Below are positions 11,265 to 21,573 of a stretch of DNA of 64,000 nucleotides, one piece after another. The position numbers and the translations under genes are program-made. How positions within the stretch are numbered: position 1 is the stretch's first letter; every line of letters starts with the position of its first letter. The stretch covers positions 1,736,001 to 1,800,000 of the forward strand of contig NW_025408670.1 in assembly GCF_020360975.1 (NCBI RefSeq). The letters are read 5' to 3'. The notes beneath the pieces were generated by a model. That model was given only the letters and a program-made list of their open reading frames with translations, was not told where the DNA came from and did no database searches. This DNA comes from Hirsutella rhossiliensis (Eukaryota; Ascomycota; Sordariomycetes; Hypocreales; Ophiocordycipitaceae).

Positions 11265-14200
11265 AGATCTTAGTCCTTTAATCCCTCCGAAACCTTTTAG
11301 TAAAATTATTAAAGTAAAGAACTATAGTAAGTTAAGTGCTTAAGTAGTTCCTAGGTATTTTCTTTTAGTTTATATCCCTTATACTTAATAAGGTATTCTT
11401 ATTACTAACCTTATTTTCTTATATCTAGTATTTATTTAGCTTTATATTCCTAATTATTATTAACTTTAATTTTATCCTATAGTTTAGCGTTTTATAGTAC
11501 TAGTTTTAATAATAAGATATAAAATATTAGGTATATCTATATTATTATTAGTAGCGAGAGTTTATAGTTAGCTTTTAAAATAGCTTTCTTAACCTTAAAC
11601 GGTTTAAGTTTTTTAAAATCTAATTTATTACTTAGTTATTTTATTTTAATATTTTATTATATAAGGTAAACTATATCTCTCTCTTAAAAGATTAGTCCCT
11701 ATAATCTTTTCCTATTATAATAAGTAGATATTTATCCTTTAATAAATTAAAGTTCTTATTATATTTTTTTATATAATTTTTATAGATAATCTACTTATAA
11801 TATCGCTTATTTTACTTATAGTCCTTATTAAGTAACCTTAAATACTTCTAGGTTATATCTATAATTAATATATACTAGTAAGAGCTTAGTTATTTTTATA
11901 ACTAAGCTATTATAAGCTAATTACGCTATTAGTAGCTATTTAACTTAATTGTTTTATTTATAGCTAATATAGTATTATAAATATTATTTAAGCGTTTAGT
12001 TAAGTTATTTTATTTATCTATTTATTTATAGGTAATAAGCTATACTAAGCTTATATTTCGTCCTTTATTATACTATAAGAGCTTACTAAAATTTAGCTAT
12101 AAATATACTTCTTTTATTAAAGATAATCTTATTTAATAGTCTATAATTACTAATAATTATTCGTAGGAATATATATACTAGCTCTTTTATATTACTTACT
12201 TCTTTATATAGTAAAACGTATCTATACTTCGTTAATCTATTAATAATAGCGAATATACTATTATACTTAACGTTAGTTATAAGTTCTTTTAATAGTAATA
12301 GCTTTATAATATAGTTAAAAGCTATTAAATCCTATAGTTTCTTTAGTACTAGTAGTAGTTATAATTCTCTATATAGTTTATATTATTTAGCTTTACTTTA
12401 TATATAAAGTTTATATTCTTTAATAACTTATTATACTACTTTTTTAAGTTATAAAAAGTTATATTATCGTTTAATCTATTCTATTATCCTTTAGATTCCT
12501 TAGTATCTATATATTAGATATTTATATATATCTTATATAACTTTATCTTATAATTTTAATAGTATCTAAATTTTATTTTTATATATTAGAACTTCTAAAT
12601 ATTTTATATTATATCCGTTTAGTACTTTATATTCTTTTATCTATTTTAGGATCTTTTAGTATAATAAGTTATTAGGTTATACTTTAAATATTATATTTAG
12701 CTATCGTTATTAGTAGTTCCCGTTTTCGTTAATTTTTAAGAGCTATCCTTTTACTATAGGTGCCCTTATATTATAGTTACTTTATTAACTAAGGGTATTA
12801 GCTCGACCGTTTTCTATTCCTTTTCTATAGATTATTTTATAGTTAAATTCTAATAAGTATTTAGCCTATTAGATCTATTATCTATTTAACTATTATATTA
12901 TTATAAAATATAAGATATTCTTATAGTCTATATAGACCTTAACTTTATATTTACTTTTAAGAAAGTAGTATCGAAATTCCTTAAAAGCTTAAATAATTAT
13001 AAGGAGTTCTTTATTATAAATAGGGTAATTAAGTTTTATACTATATAGCTTCTTCGAATAAAATATAATCGGTTATAGTCTTTCTTTATTATCTTTTTAT
13101 CTAATTTATACTTTTAAAGTAAAGTTTAATATATTAGTTTTAAGTTTAATTTATTATTTTAAATTAAAAGTAATTAAGACTAGTTCTTATATAATTATAG
13201 TTTTAATATATTTAAAAGCTTTATTAGCTTTATTATCTTATATAAATTCTTTTTCCTTTTTTATTAAGTTATATAGTAGTACTATAATCTTTCTAAAATC
13301 TTTAATAAATTATTAATAGTAATTTATAAATCCTAGGAAACTTTATATATCCTTAACGTTCTTTAGTATTAGCTATTCTTTAACTAAGTTAATTTTATAT
13401 TATTATATTTATATCTCTCTTAGTAAGATTATATATCTCTAAGTCTTATATATAAAACTTACTTTTCTTTAGTTTAACTAGTAACTTTATATTTTAAAGT
13501 ACGCGGAGTACCTTATAGACGTATTCCTTATATTCTTTTAAGGTATCTAAGAAAATTAAGATATTATCTTAGTATACTACTATAAAGATATCTAAGTATT
13601 TATATAGGATATTATTAATTATTTATTAAAAGGTAGCTAGTATATTTATAAGTTTAAATAGTATTACTAGATATTTAAATAGTTTAAATTTCGTTTAAAG
13701 GCTATTATCTATTTATATTGCTTTTTTCTATATATTAAGTTATAGGCGCCTTTAAGATTAAGGGCTATAAACTATTTTTTACTATATAATCGATCTTATA
13801 GTTCTAATATAAGTAAAAATAGTATTTAGTCCTTTATTATAATATCGCTTAAGCGTTTATAGTTAATAACTAATTATAGCTTACTATTTTTCTTTAGAAT
13901 AAATATAACTAGGTAGCCTACTTTAAATATTAACGTTTATATATATCCCTTTTATAGATTCTTATTAAGGTAGTCGCGTAGTATTTATAGTTATTTTTCG
14001 TTTAAGTTATAGATCTTATAAAACGTCGGCGTTATTCTATCCTTAGATAAATTTTATAGTCCTATTAGCTATATTCGGGTAACCCTATCTTAAGTTCTTC
14101 CTTAAAGAGTTTATTATATTTCTAGTATTCTTAGGGGATATTCTTTATTCTATCCTATAAGCTTTATTCTTTATTTTAAGAGCTAGTTTCTCTTAACTTA

Positions 14201-14572
14201 AGCTCTTTATTAATTTATTTAAGGTCCTTCCTTAAAGTAGTAATAACTCTTTAGATCTTTATATTATATCCTTTATTCTATTTATATTAAATACTAGGTT
14301 ATATAGCCGTATTAGTTAGTATATAGGTCTTATTAATCGATTTTATTATATCCGCTAGTTTAGTTATTATTTTCGTTTATATCGCTAAAGCTTATAATAA
14401 TTTACTTAAACGGTTATCCCTTTTATCTTATTTAGTAGCTAAATTATTATAAAATTTTACTTTCTCTTAAATCTACTAGTCTTAGAAACTTATATCTTTA
14501 TTTTAATATAGCTAGCTAGTTTTCTAGTTAATTAATAGGTTGCTCTCCTATAGCTATAAAAGCCTTAATATA
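11265..14572 (-). pseudogene. G1-A pol relic (reverse transcriptase, RNase H, integrase)
   Basis: This segment aligns without interruption to G1-B 33108-36412. The minus strand carries the Ty3/Gypsy polyprotein order, with reverse transcriptase at higher coordinates (about 13950-13500) and integrase at lower coordinates. The catalytic block survives as 'YLDNIL' near 13558-13578, with Asp changed to Asn. TAG and TAA codons are spread through every part. The best-preserved copy of the same reverse transcriptase is on the plus strand in G1-C. Confidence 0.8.
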
Positions 14573-15140
14573 TATAAGGAACGGTGTTCCTACTATAAAT
14601 AAAGCAGCTATAATATACTCTCCCGATTATATAAGCTAATAAGTAGTATATTAATTATAGATAAAATCTTATCCTATAGAGCAAGAATCGCTCGTTATTT
14701 TATATATTATTATATATTAAACGGGTTGCCGTTTATCGTATAATCGGGAATCGAAGGAACAGAGCTAGCTTAGAATACTAGCTAAGACCTCTTAAGAATA
14801 CTAGCACGACTAACCTCCTCTAAACACGAATATTAATAGAACTAAGATACTTCTAGATTTACTCGAGGTATTACGGAATTCCCTAGTCTTAGGGCTATAC
14901 GGCAGCCTAAATCTAGTCCTAAAAGGTTCTTCCGTTCAGCTATAATTATCTATATAAGACAGTATGTCCGCTAGTAGATAGAGATAGAATAATTAACTTT
15001 AATACCTCTTCTATATATTAATATACTACTAATAAATTCCGTTGAAAATCCTACCTTATACTCCTTCTTCCCCTTTATTATATAGTCTTACGTAATTCCT
15101 TAATTACCTAAAATTCCGCTTTTACTTATATACCTTTAGA
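14573..15140 (+). repeat. 568-bp LTR-like unit S2 inserted in G1-A
   Basis: S2 begins TATAAGGAAC and ends CCTTTAGA, is flanked by ATATA (14568-14572 and 15141-15145), and is absent from G1-B. It is the inverted sister of S1. Just inside its start is a GGAAC/GTTCC inverted pair. It keeps more CpA and TpG than S1, so the two copies have different RIP loads. Confidence 0.8.
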
Positions 15141-15171
15141 ATATAAGGTTATATTCTTTAATATTTATAAT

Positions 15172-15620
15172 TCTCGCGAAGAGAGATGCGAGAAATGTAT
15201 ATAAAATGCACGAAGGTGAAATTAGAAGTAAGGGGTCGGACAGGCAGGGCAGAGATGTTTGAATCTTGCGGGGGCAGTAATTGCAGTAGGGGAGTGATTG
15301 TTGTATTGCCTTGATTGTCCTTCTTTCCTCTATCCAACGCCCCTATTTATACCCGTCTGGCATCTCAATTAACAAAGAAGATCCTGCTTAAAGAAGCCAC
15401 TAATGTCCTTTCAACTACCGAGCTTTTTGCCGGTTTTTCCTTCCTTGCAGCCGTTTCCGCATATCCGTCTTATCTCTCGCCACTTTATGCTTTCCTTATG
15501 CCCCTCCTTTCTGCACCTCTTCTCGGCTCCTTCTTCTACACCGGGTGTTTCTAGCTTCCTTGGTCCCTCTTGCTAAGGGATATCTTCGAGAACTGCGAAA
15601 TCAGGCCACGCTTCGCGACA
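15172..15620 (-). repeat. E2 3' LTR (left)
   Basis: This 449-bp LTR has the same termini as the E1 LTRs. It is shortened by several small deletions in the T/C-rich middle. The purine tract (minus strand CTAAGGGGGTG) follows directly at 15621-15631. Confidence 0.9.
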
Positions 15621-18600
15621 CACCCCCTTAGCTATGGCCTGCCCTTATAGTAAGGGCATAGCTAATACGGCTTCGGGCTGGTGAGCGTATAGAGGAGGTT
15701 CTTAGCTCTGCACTTCTCCCTTTACTCGAGGAAAGCAGGGGCCTTTCGGGTCCCTAGGCTCTTTAGACCTACTTAAGGAAAAGGGGCCTAAAGAGGAAAG
15801 TCCTATAAGAAAGGGGGCCTTCTTAGAAGGAAAACCCAATCAAAATAGGGGCCTCTAAAGGGAAAAACCTCTTCCTTTTCTTCGGCTGCAGACGTTACCT
15901 TCTCGTACGGGCTATTAGCTCCTCTCGTAGACTCTTAAGGCGGGCTTCTAAGGACAGCTTCTCTCGAACGTCTTCTAGCCCAATTTGCTGTAAAAAGATA
16001 GCTAGCTTCTGCTTCGGCAGGGGCTTCGTAAGACCGTCGGCTTTTATCGATGCCGTTGGAACCCAACGGACGGAAATAAGTCCCCTTTAGACCTCTTAGC
16101 GTAACCAATGCTAGTAGATATCGATATGCCGTAGCCGGGTCGATAACTTGCTGTTTTCCGTAAGAATTCGTATAGTCTGCGTGTTATCGCATTCTATAGC
16201 TAATGGGGTCGGAATTTGCAGTCGTAACGATATTAGCAGCCGGCTAAGGAAAATCGCTTCTTTTGACGCTTCTGAAAGAGCTAGTAGCTCTGCCTCCGTA
16301 CTAGAAGTCGTAACGGTGGCCTGCTTCGAAGCTCTCTAAGCAATGGTTCCTCGGGCTAGGATTCTGGTTGTGCCTAGCTAGCCGGGAGACCGTAAAAGAG
16401 ATATCCGGTCTAGTAGAAATAGCTGAAAAAAGCAGGGAGCCTACCTTCTGTTAATATTGGTGTTTCTCTTGCTCCCTAGCTTGAAAGGACGGATCAGGTA
16501 AAAGCTCTTCGTCTAACATAGGCGTAGAGGGAAGCTTCTTATCGAGGGAATTAGGGAGGAATTTATAAGCGACCTTATTAATATAGGCGTCCTAGGTAAG
16601 CTAGATAGTCCGTTAGGACCTATTCCGAAGGATTCGTATCCCTAGGAACCACTTTGGCTCCCCTAGCCGGGTTATCTTATACCTTTGTTGCAGGCCACGT
16701 ATAGCCTCCCTTGCAGCAGCTTCTTCCTCTTTTAGGTATGCCTAGATAATATCATCGACGTAGAAGAAGACCGTGATTTTACCCTTCTGCATTATACACG
16801 GTTCCTAAGGGACTTTCTTAAAGCCTAGGGCTTCGAGGGAACCTATTAAATGCTGTTGCTAAAGAAGGGGTGATCTTCGTAATCCGTATAGAGCTTTCCT
16901 AAGCCGTAGAACCTTTCCTAGCTGTTGGAAGCCTAGTGGAAGGCGCATATAGACAACTTCTTCTTCCTTGAGTAGGCAGTTAATAAAGGCGTTAACTGCA
17001 TCTATCTAATCGAGCTCGAGGTCGAATTCTGCTACTATAGCTATAAGGGTCCGAAAAGACATCCCTACTAGGGTAGTTGCCCTAGTAGGAAGATCCCCTT
17101 TTTCTTGCTAGTTCCCGCAGACAACTAGCCGGGCTTTACACTTTTAAAGGAAGCCGTGTTTATCAGTCTTATAGATAAAGACCTACTTATAGCTAAGGAC
17201 CTGTTTTCCTCTTGCTTTTTCCTTTAGGACCTCTTCGAAAGACCCTATCTCTTCGTGTGAGGCTAGGTGGTCTTTCTAGGCCTAGAAAAACTCCTCTTTA
17301 AAAGGATGTCTTTCTAGCTGCTTCTGGTTTGCTAGTAGGTCTAGGAGGTCTCTTTTGTGTACCTTCCTTGCTGATAGCTGTGGCTTGAAGAGCCGGCCTA
17401 CTATGAACGCTCCGTGGGAACCGTCTTCTATAGGCATGGGATAGAAGTCGGAAAAACGATCGAAATAGGGGAGAAACTAGTCTTCTTTCGTATCGGGCCC
17501 TATACCTTCCTTTGCTTCTCGAAGCAAGGACAAAAAGGCAATCGGGTAATCCTTCGAGAGAGGTGCCTTTCCCACCCCCTTAGGGGTCGAGACGGGAAGA
17601 CTAACTAAAAAAACTGCTTCTAGATCTTCTTCTTGCGTAGGAGGAGGCGTAGGTAGGTAGGCGTATTCTAGCTCTACCGCTTTCCTATAGTCTCCTTCTT
17701 CGTCTAGATTATCTGATCTAGCAGCTTCCTCTTCTTCGAAGTCGGCGTTATCCTCGACTGCTTCGACGTCGGTTTCTTCTTCCGTTTCCTCGTCTAGGAC
17801 CTCTTCTTAAGACTGTTAGGAAGGGGGGATTTAGATCTTCTAAATTAGCTGACGTTGTGAGAGTAAGAGGGGCTATTAATCCCTCTTTCCGTCGAAGAAG
17901 CTAGATTCGTCGAAAATCACATCCCTAGTCGAAATAACCTTCCGTAGAAGAGGAATCCAGATCCGGAAGATATTCGTAGAATTATACCTAACGAGGTAAC
18001 CAACAAAGGCTCTAGGATCAAGCTTTCTTTTCTTCTTCCTTTTTAGCTGTGCATCGGCAGTTATTGCGTATGCCTTATAGCCGTAGGCACGAAGGTGGGC
18101 TAGCGAGGCCCTTTTCTTCGTAAAGAGCTCGAGGGGGGATTTCCAATCTATTCCTTAGGTCTTAAAAAGGGTCTCTGGGTCCCTATAGTCCCTTAGTCCC
18201 CTAGGGTCCCTTGGGGTCCGGTTCCGAAGGTAATAGGCGGTCTCAACGACTTCCCTCCAAAGGTCGTGTGGAAGCTTTGCAGCAAGTCTCATCGTACGGG
18301 CCCTTTCTATCATAGCACCCCCTGATCTTTCTGCCCCTCCGTTCTAGGCCTGGGTATTCGGTGCTAACGGGAGGGGTAAAATGCCCCTTTTTCGAAGCTA
18401 ATTTGAGATATCCTTCGTAAATAGCTCTCCGTTAGACCGTATCTTCTTTACCTCGTAGCTAAAGTGGGATTTCATCTAGTTAACGAAGTCCCGGAGGGTA
18501 GACCAGTTATGCTTGCTTAGGTAGGTCCGTAAGAAATAGGGGAAAACCATCCCTAAAAAGGCGTCTGTGAAAAACATTACCCTAACGAAGCTTTCCTAAT

Positions 18601-18753
18601 CCCTAGAGACGTCGGTCTAGTCGACCTAAATTTCCTTATACGGCTGTTCCGGCCGTAAAGGCGTTCGTCTAGAAATTCGTCTCCTGGTTTTCCCTTAGCC
18701 GCAATATTCGCATTCGACGGTCTTTAGGCCCCTTATTCATACGCCTTATTATA

Positions 18754-18862
18754 GGCCCAAGTTATCTATCCACCCACTTTCATTAACTGTACACCCAAAA
18801 AGTGGATTAACTGTGGCTGACGGCCGAAGAGGGCCGATACCGCCAATTTGTATGCACACATT
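18754..18862 (+). repeat. MULE-A left terminal inverted repeat
   Basis: The first 60 bp match the reverse complement of the right end with a few substitutions and one indel. Similarity continues more weakly (GGCTGAC, GCCGATACCGC, then AATTT) to about 110 bp. Confidence 0.85.
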
Positions 18863-18973
18863 CTCTACGATAAGTAGAGCCAGGTAGTAACAGTTCTCCT
18901 TCAACGATAAGGCACCCAAAATTGAAGCTATTCGTACTGCGCTTTCTATGCTGATGAGACTATTCTTTGGTGT

Positions 18974-21134
18974 TTACAACAGGCCTCCTTCTTCGAGTGC
19001 ACTACGTGCCTGATCCGCTTCATCTAACTGTGATTCCAATTGATCCCATACATCCTCAAGGGCGGCATCGTCCGTGAGGCCGGCGACGAAGATGCAGTCT
19101 TGGGTCTCCCGCCGTACCGGCTGATCGTCATCATCAGAGACTGGCGTTTGACGCCCGGCTTGTTGATACGCCCGTTGCATCCGTGTGCCTGCCTCGTACG
19201 TATCGCCGTTTTCCTCGATGTGCCGCAGCCCTCGTTCCGTTGAAGTCATCGCGGCCGTTACCGTACCCGTCATCGCCGCTGGTGCCGTTGAGGAGGAGGC
19301 AGTCGTATAGCCTCAGCCCGCTCATGCCGTTCAGCGATCTCGTGATGTGACGGATCCCGCCGCGTTGATCTTGACCGCCGTGACTCTTCGAGGTTGAGTG
19401 AGCCCTTGGGGCGGCCCAGCCCTGATAACTTGTGGCTCGTATGGTGCCCGAGTAGGGCTTGTGCCCTGAGCGCTTGTATCGATCGGAATATACCAAAATG
19501 GGTCGAAGTCGTCGAGTGTAAGGGAGGTATTGGTGTTGATAGACTCGAAGATTCGATGGCAGCACGGTAGCCCTCGACTAGTAGCCCAATTACAAGGACA
19601 TTGACCTGGCGGCGGTTTGGCCCGTTGACTTCGGGGTCTAGAGGATCTTGCGATGCTCATCTATTAGTAGCTTTAACGCATATGACGATACTCGCTCGCG
19701 GATCGGCATATACGGCGCCTGTAGGGAGAACGTTGATATCTTGTGGAGGTTTCGATTCTCTATCGCTGTGATCTGAGCAGCCTGATGGCCCCAGAAGCGT
19801 TCGAATCGTTGGAAAACGGTCGTCAAATCGCCCGTACAGGACCAAAGGAACTTCTTCATATGAGAGTGAAGTCCTCGACGATCGAGGTCGTTGTACGCCC
19901 GAAGTGGCGATATTGATTAACGAAACAAGATACAAACTTCTCCTTCCAAGGCGTTAGCCACGTATTGCAACAGTATTGTATAGCTGCAAGCGGGTGGCGG
20001 CCTGGTGTCTCAAATTGGCGTAAACGTTCGTTGAAGCTATTCACATCTTGTGACTTGACGATCTCGTTCCACTCTTGTAGAAACGCTTGGAATGCCGGGG
20101 CCCGTACGACTCGATTGCCGATTTTTGATGCCTTAGGGAAAAATTGCTTGCATTTCGCAACGACATTCTGGTTAATATGCCACGTGCAGAGAAGGTTAGT
20201 ACTGTTTTGAAGCTCGCGAAAGCTATCTAACGCCTTAAGCAACGCAGTATCTCGGTCCGTGACAGTGACCCTTGAAATGGGATCGACTCCTTCTCGCAAA
20301 GGACTAGCAGCAACGAGATAGCCCAATAGTAATGGGACTCGGTCTCGCCGTTCAAGAAGATAGAGGCAATAGAGAACGTTTTGTTATCTCGAGTGGCCGC
20401 GCAGATATTCAATAACGGCATATTGAATCGGTTCGTCTTGTAGGTACAGTCGAGGACGAGGACATCGTGATGCTGACGCCATCGATGGAAGGTAGCACGA
20501 GGCGCGAGAAATAGCCCAGTTAGCCGGCCCTGGGGATCACGACTATCTCGATGAAAGAAGTCGGACTTATCTAGCCGGTCGTAGAGAAACTGAAGAGGCG
20601 TACGGCCAGCTAGTTCTTCCTGACGGTGCCTAGCCAAGGCGTTACTCACGTCTTGAGCCGTGATACCGGCTAAACGAGGATCGTCGTGAACCAGGTCACG
20701 AAGCTCGCCAGCAATATCGGTCGGCCGGGTATTGTTATTAAACTTCCGGATAATGTCGTCGCGATACTTCTGGATAACAAGCGCCCGGTACTTCGGAAAG
20801 ACCATCGGGTCATCAACAAGGCGATGATTGTGAACATCGTGAAGATAAGAGATAGTCCAGTAACCGCGTTTTTCCTTCAACGAGAGGCGAAATTCACAGT
20901 CTGTTTTCTGGGTTGCTGTATTGAGGCGACGACGAGAGATATGAGCAGCTTTATCCTTCCGATTTTCGTAGGGGCCGGCCTTGATACAACGAACAAGTGC
21001 AGACTTGCGTTGGCCAGCGTTATCCCGCTTCGATGTTCGAATGTGTAGGGCGTAGCCTCAGCCTCAGCAACGGTATCGGCGGCTTCCATCGCGGCCTGGA
21101 AGGTCGGGAATAGTGTCTTCGTAAGCGACTCCAT
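18974..21134 (-). pseudogene. MULE-A transposase with several frameshifts
   Basis: Reading from the start at 21134 the parts appear in order. A FAR1-like zinc-binding N-terminus (Cys-Ile-Lys-Ala-Gly ... Asp-Cys-Glu-Phe ... HNH) is followed by the MULE catalytic domain: 'LVLDCTYKTNRFNMPLL' near 20425-20470, 'TDRDTALLKAL' near 20265-20230, and 'CTWHINQNV'. Next come a helical block 'KKFLWSCTGDL', a SWIM-type zinc finger 'CPCNW...GLPCCH' near 19600-19555, and a Glu/Asp-rich tail ending at 18974. The frame changes near 21050, 20320, 19862 and 19640, so no single protein is made. The damage is by indels, not RIP. In fungi this family includes Hop-type elements. Confidence 0.88.
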
Positions 21135-21254
21135 GATTCGGGCTCGTAAGGGCAGAAAACGCGGTGCGAATAGCTTCAGTTTTGATGGTATTGCTGATAG
21201 TTACGGTTACAGGATGTTGTTACGCAAGCATCACGAACTGGCCAGCTGGCCGGC

Positions 21255-21365
21255 CGGGAATGGGCGCACCAAAATTAGCGGCATCGGCACTGCGCCTGAC
21301 CCAGCCACAGTTGATCCACTTTTTGGTGTACAGTTAATAAAAGGAGGTGTATAGATAATTGGGCC
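21255..21365 (-). repeat. MULE-A right terminal inverted repeat
   Basis: The inverted partner of 18754-18862. The outer 60 bp include the shared AACTGTACACC and AAAAAGTGGAT blocks, which probably bind the transposase. Confidence 0.85.
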
Positions 21366-21573
21366 CTTATTATAGGCCTAGCTTATGTAAAGCTAGGGGG
21401 CCCGGGTGACCAAGTCGTGCGTGCTAAAGAAGACCGTCTCCTTAGGCTGCCGGAAGAGGGTCCTTTATAGTAGACCTATTCCTCCTAGCAGGGAAAGCTG
21501 ACTTCTCGGGAGGTTCCTTCCTAAGGATAGGTCGGCATTTGAGAACAAATTAACCGAATTTTTCCTCGATAAG

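Larger units (their letters stand above)
18754..21365 (-). mobile_element. Mutator-like DNA transposon MULE-A, RIP-poor but frameshifted
   Basis: This 2612-bp insertion is absent from E1. It begins and ends with GGCCCAA/TTGGGCC as part of imperfect terminal inverted repeats of about 105-110 bp. It is flanked by the 9-bp duplication CTTATTATA (18745-18753 and 21366-21374), the MULE hallmark. Base composition is ordinary, with many CpA and TpG, unlike the host element. It encodes one transposase on the minus strand. It has no detectable kinship at the DNA level to MULE-B. Confidence 0.92.

Noticed and set aside
10692..15140. A single DNA transposon with 568-bp terminal inverted repeats (S1 and S2)
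   Set aside because: Each unit has its own, different 5-bp duplication, and the sequence between them is ordinary G1-A pol collinear with G1-B.
17414..17608. 64-codon plus-strand frame
   Set aside because: It is antisense to E2 pol and partly falls in the segment that E1 lacks. No protein features.
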